In this document: positions 6,170-8,930 of the stretch, piece after piece
Position numbering within the stretch: position 1 is the first letter of the stretch
How the letters are laid out: each line of letters begins with the position of its first letter
Source: Lachnospiraceae bacterium
GTDB taxonomy: Bacteria; Bacillota_A; Clostridia; Lachnospirales; Lachnospiraceae
Assembly: GCA_017634255.1 (NCBI GenBank)
Contig: JAGBNT010000045.1
Span: 1-8,930, forward strand
Direction: 5' to 3'
Length of the DNA: 8,930 bases
Notes under the pieces: generated by a model
The model's database searches: none
Told to the model about the DNA's origin: nothing
Seen by the model: the letters and a program-made list of their open reading frames with translations, nothing else
Translations under genes and position numbers: made by a program

Positions 6170-7567
6170 ATGAGCCGGCGGGAGTACGGGGCGCTGGTTT
6201 TGATAATATTTGCGATGGCTGCCCTGCTGTCCTTTCTCCTTCGCAGGAAGAGGGACGGTGTACTTGTATTTACAGCTCTAAGCGCCTTTATTTTGCGATA
6301 TTTTTACATACTTTATACGCCTACGGATATCCGGCAGCACGACGTTATCGGCTTCGGAGGTACCAGGGGGCAGGCTGCATATATCGAGTGGTTTTACAAT
6401 AACGGCCTTAAGCTCATTCAGACGGACCCGAGGGACAGGTGGGGCTTTTTCCAGCCTCCCCTTCACCATATACTGGCAGCGTTCTGGCTCAAAGCCAATA
6501 CGCTTATGGGGGTCGCCTATGGACAGGCTACGGAGAATATACAGGTACTCACCCTGGTCTACAGCCTCCTGCTGACATTTTACGCCTACAGGCTCTTTAA
6601 ATATTTCGGGCTTTCCGGAAGGGCTCTGCAAGTGGCCTTTGCCCTGGCTGCCCTTCATCCCTCGTATATACTGCTTTCGGGCTCGGTAAACAACGATATG
6701 CTGTGCATTCTTCTGACCGTGATGACGATATATTACGCCCTTAAATGGTATGAGAGCAGGAGCCTTGCGGATATAATAAGGCTGGCGCTATGCATGGGGC
6801 TTTCGATGATGACCAAGCTCTCCGGAGTTTTAAGCGCTCCCGCGATAGCGTTTATGTTTTTGTATATCTGGATAAAGGGCGGAAAAGGGGATTTCCTGAA
6901 ATACCTCAGGCAGTACGTCCTGTTTGGGCTAATTTCCGTCCCCCTGGGCATGTGGTTCCCGGTGAGGAGCTATATAAAATTCGGGATTCCCTTTAATTAC
7001 ACGCCGGAGGTGGGGGAGAGGCTGGTATATAACGGGATATTGTCGAGACTATTCGACATAAGGACAAATAAGCCCTACGTTTCGATGATAAAATACGGGG
7101 ATGCCTATGATGAGTTCAATATCCCCTTAAGCCTTATGAAGACCTCTCTTACGGGCGAATTTGACTACTCCGGAGTCAACGGGTATATAACCCCCTTCGC
7201 CTGGCTATTGCTGATAAGCGGCACAGTTCTGGCGCTTTTATGCCTTGTGGGAACAGTGCGCGCCGTCTTCAGGAAAGATGAGGAGCGCTTTAAGGTACAG
7301 CGCATATTTTTAGGTGTGATCTACGTCACGGCGATCGTGTTTTATCTGAATCTGGCCTTCAGTATACCGAATTTCAGCTCCCAGGATTTCAGATACATCT
7401 GCTATATTATAGTCATCGAAGCCCTGTTACTCGGGATGGACATGGTATATAATAAGAGAGCGTCCGGCTCCGTAAAATACGGACTTTATGAGAAGGCAGC
7501 CTGCGCCGCAACAGGGATATTCTGTATGTCGGGAGCGGCAGTCTATTTATTGCTGGGGCTGCCGTGA
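6170..7567 (+). CDS. Polytopic GT-C type glycosyltransferase-like membrane protein
   Basis: 465 residues, mostly hydrophobic, with about 11-13 membrane spans (for example 8-24, 30-48, 124-146, 151-169, 174-194, 202-236, 248-264, 342-365, 378-398, 406-426, 446-463). The first large outside loop contains TDIRQHD (52-58) and, further on, DPRDRWGFFQPPLHH (86-100). Acidic residues in this loop followed by PPLHH are typical of lipid-carrier-dependent GT-C enzymes (PMT/ArnT-like, GT39/GT83 style), which move a sugar from a polyprenyl-phosphate carrier to a target on the outer membrane face. The sugar and acceptor cannot be read from sequence. The start lies 1 base after the preceding TGA; the best ribosome-binding site is GGGAG (6153-6157), 12 bases away, so translation probably depends on coupling to the upstream gene. 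An O-antigen-polymerase-like or other polytopic protein is less likely. Confidence 0.75.
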   Translation: MSRREYGALVLIIFAMAALLSFLLRRKRDGVLVFTALSAFILRYFYILYTPTDIRQHDVIGFGGTRGQAAYIEWFYNNGLKLIQTDPRDRWGFFQPPLHHILAAFWLKANTLMGVAYGQATENIQVLTLVYSLLLTFYAYRLFKYFGLSGRALQVAFALAALHPSYILLSGSVNNDMLCILLTVMTIYYALKWYESRSLADIIRLALCMGLSMMTKLSGVLSAPAIAFMFLYIWIKGGKGDFLKYLRQYVLFGLISVPLGMWFPVRSYIKFGIPFNYTPEVGERLVYNGILSRLFDIRTNKPYVSMIKYGDAYDEFNIPLSLMKTSLTGEFDYSGVNGYITPFAWLLLISGTVLALLCLVGTVRAVFRKDEERFKVQRIFLGVIYVTAIVFYLNLAFSIPNFSSQDFRYICYIIVIEALLLGMDMVYNKRASGSVKYGLYEKAACAATGIFCMSGAAVYLLLGLP

Positions 7568-7599
7568 CCGCCGCCGATGAAAAGCGGCTCACAAATAAT

Positions 7600-7604
7600 G
7601 AGGA
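7600..7604 (+). promoter_or_regulatory. Ribosome-binding site that decides the SbcD-like start
   Basis: GAGGA at 7600-7604 lies 7 bases ahead of the ATG at 7612. The alternative in-frame GTG at 7564, which overlaps the previous stop, has no comparable site, and the 16 extra residues it would add (TAADEKRLTNNEEKP-like) resemble no phosphoesterase N-terminus. Confidence 0.7.
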
Positions 7605-7611
7605 AAAGCCA

Positions 7612-8646
7612 ATGAAAATGATACACTGCGGGGACATTCATCTGGAATCGCCTCTTTCTACAAATTTCGATCACGCGACCGCATTAAAGCGGAGAAATGA
7701 GCTGCTGGTAAGCTTTATCAAAATGGTAAAGTACGCCGCAGACAACAGGATGAGCGCCATCCTCATAGCCGGAGACATCTTTGACACTCCCGATGTTTCG
7801 AGGGAGACTCTGGCGATCGTGATGGCCTGCATAATGAAAAATCCGGAGATAACCTTCATCTACCTTCCGGGAAACCATGAAAAGGATGTGCTGCTGCGCG
7901 CCTTTTCGGAGATGCCGGCAAATCTTAAGGTGTTCTCCGCCGAGCAGAAGATGTTCATAGTGGAGAACGTGGTAGTGGCTCATGCGGACAGGCCGGAGGA
8001 GCTGCCCACCCTCTATCCGGGAGATATGAACATCGTCATGTACCATGGGGAAATGGACGACGCAAGGATCAGGGCCTGGGCAGGCAGGAATATCAACTAC
8101 ATGGCGCTGGGACATTATCACAGCTATTCGGAAGGGGTCATTGACCCCAGGGGAGTATATTGCTACAGCGGCTGTCTGGAGGGCCGGGGCTTTGACGAAT
8201 GCGGACCGAAGGGCTTTGTTGTACTGGATTATGAGAACAATACCTTAAACAGATATTTCGTTCCTTCGGCAGTGCGGACGATACACGAGATCGTCATCGA
8301 CGTTACGGGCCTCGGAGGAATCGAAAAAATAGATGAAGAGATAGAGAAGCGCGTAGACGAGCTTCCGAGAGAGGACATGCTCAAGATCGTCCTCAAGGGC
8401 AGCTATCTTGCGGGAGACAGCATCAATACCGCGTTTTTGCAGCAGAGATACAATTCCATGTTCTTTGCGGTAAGGGTGGATGCTTCCGGGATCAGGCTGG
8501 ATATGCCCGAGAAGGATTACAGGTTTGATAAGTCCCTTAAGGGTGAATTTATAAGACAGGTAATGGTGAGCCATGACCTGAGCGAGTCACAGAAACAGAT
8601 GGTCGTGGATATGGGGCTTCGTGCCCTCGCGGGGGAAAGGCTTTAG
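7612..8646 (+). CDS. SbcD/YhaO-type metallophosphoesterase (DNA repair exonuclease subunit)
   Basis: 344 residues from the ATG at 7612. All calcineurin-like phosphoesterase metal motifs are present and in order: GDIH (D8, H10), GDIFD (54-58), GNHE (87-90), the YHG histidine at 145, and GHYH (167-170). The protein begins directly with the first beta strand (MKMIHCGDIH), as SbcD, Mre11 and YhaO proteins do. The C-terminal 120 or so residues form a capping or partner-binding region. Proteins of this group are Mn-dependent nucleases working with an SbcC/Rad50-like ATPase to process DNA ends and hairpins. It is somewhat shorter than E. coli SbcD (about 400 residues). The next gene, 29 bases on, encodes the start of the matching ATPase, which supports the assignment. 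YhaO-like is favoured over SbcD because the ATPase start resembles YhaN. Start choice: GAGGA at 7600-7604 favours ATG 7612 over GTG 7564. Confidence 0.9.
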   Translation: MKMIHCGDIHLESPLSTNFDHATALKRRNELLVSFIKMVKYAADNRMSAILIAGDIFDTPDVSRETLAIVMACIMKNPEITFIYLPGNHEKDVLLRAFSEMPANLKVFSAEQKMFIVENVVVAHADRPEELPTLYPGDMNIVMYHGEMDDARIRAWAGRNINYMALGHYHSYSEGVIDPRGVYCYSGCLEGRGFDECGPKGFVVLDYENNTLNRYFVPSAVRTIHEIVIDVTGLGGIEKIDEEIEKRVDELPREDMLKIVLKGSYLAGDSINTAFLQQRYNSMFFAVRVDASGIRLDMPEKDYRFDKSLKGEFIRQVMVSHDLSESQKQMVVDMGLRALAGERL

Positions 8647-8658
8647 GAACAGATCCTA
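8644..8658 (+). other. Small inverted repeat across the sbcD-like stop codon
   Basis: TAGGA (8644-8648) and TCCTA (8654-8658) are inverted around 5 bases and include the TAG stop. The right arm abuts the AAGGAAGG ribosome-binding site (8658-8665) of the next gene. A 5-bp stem is weak; it could slightly affect coupling or be chance. Confidence 0.25.
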
Positions 8659-8675
8659 AGGAAGGTTTTTGTGTT

Positions 8676-8930
8676 ATGAGGATATTGACGTGTAATATCG
8701 TAAATTTCGGAAAACATCACAATGTCAAATTTTCGCTGAACGACAGCTTTAATATAATGAATGCCGAAAACGGCTGGGGAAAGAGCACCTTTGCCGCCTT
8801 TATCAGGGTCATGTTCTACGGGATGGCCCAGAAAAAGAGAAGTGAAAAGTACGATAAGACGGACTACAGGAAAAACTACTATCCCTGGCAGGGAGGTAAA
8901 TTCGGAGGCTCCATCACCTTTGAATACAGG
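8676..8930 (+). CDS. SbcC/YhaN-type AAA ATPase, N-terminal part (runs off window)
   Basis: 85 codons from the ATG at 8676, open to the right edge, so this is a truncated view and not a broken gene. The start MRILTCNIVNFGKHHNVKF is the usual first strand of Rad50/SbcC/RecN/YhaN-like ATPases. The Walker A motif is AENGWGKST (30-38), followed by FAAFIRVMFYGM and, near the edge, YYPWQGGKFGGSITFEY, a pattern typical of YhaN-like proteins. The first glycine of the GxxxxGKS pattern is alanine (A30). The full protein should have a long coiled coil and a C-terminal Walker B half, and should pair with the phosphoesterase just upstream. AAGGAAGG (8658-8665), 10 bases before the ATG, serves as ribosome-binding site. 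Confidence 0.88.
   Translation, partial: MRILTCNIVNFGKHHNVKFSLNDSFNIMNAENGWGKSTFAAFIRVMFYGMAQKKRSEKYDKTDYRKNYYPWQGGKFGGSITFEYR

Overview
The window reads as bacterial chromosome, most likely from a low-to-moderate GC Firmicute of the class Clostridia (my best guess is Lachnospiraceae). The signs are strong purine-rich ribosome-binding sites, a near-consensus sigma-A type promoter, frequent AGG (Arg) and ATA (Ile) codons, a DUF342/FapA-like protein, and a YhaO/YhaN-like (SbcD/SbcC-type) pair. This assignment rests on style and gene content; no marker fixes the species.

Layout: every gene I can support is on the + strand. A 222-base non-coding head carries a TTGACA-17-TAGAAT promoter and a roughly 100-base leader with three consecutive hairpins, one of them a perfect 12-bp inverted repeat. 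Then come valyl-tRNA synthetase (valS, 223-2889), a DUF342/FapA-like beta-helix protein (2892-4295), a 45-residue unrecognised acidic protein (4330-4467), a zinc-ribbon/TPR/single-membrane-span/TPR protein (4558-6168), a polytopic GT-C type glycosyltransferase-like membrane protein (6170-7567), an SbcD/YhaO-type metallophosphoesterase (7612-8646), and the first 85 codons of an SbcC/YhaN-type AAA ATPase that runs off the right edge (8676-8930).

The gaps are 2, 34, 90, 1, 44 and 29 bases. I see no terminator and no convincing promoter after the first one, so the set may be one long transcript that starts upstream of valS. Functionally it is mixed: translation (valS), envelope or scaffold functions (zinc-ribbon/TPR protein and GT-C protein, nearly abutting), and DNA end processing (the YhaO/YhaN-like pair). 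The DUF342 protein sits here without any visible flagellar gene.

No mobile element, CRISPR array, tRNA or rRNA gene is visible. The points most worth a second look are the structured valS leader that lacks a T-box, the 45-aa protein, the multidomain zinc-ribbon/TPR membrane protein, and a sharp base-composition step inside that gene.
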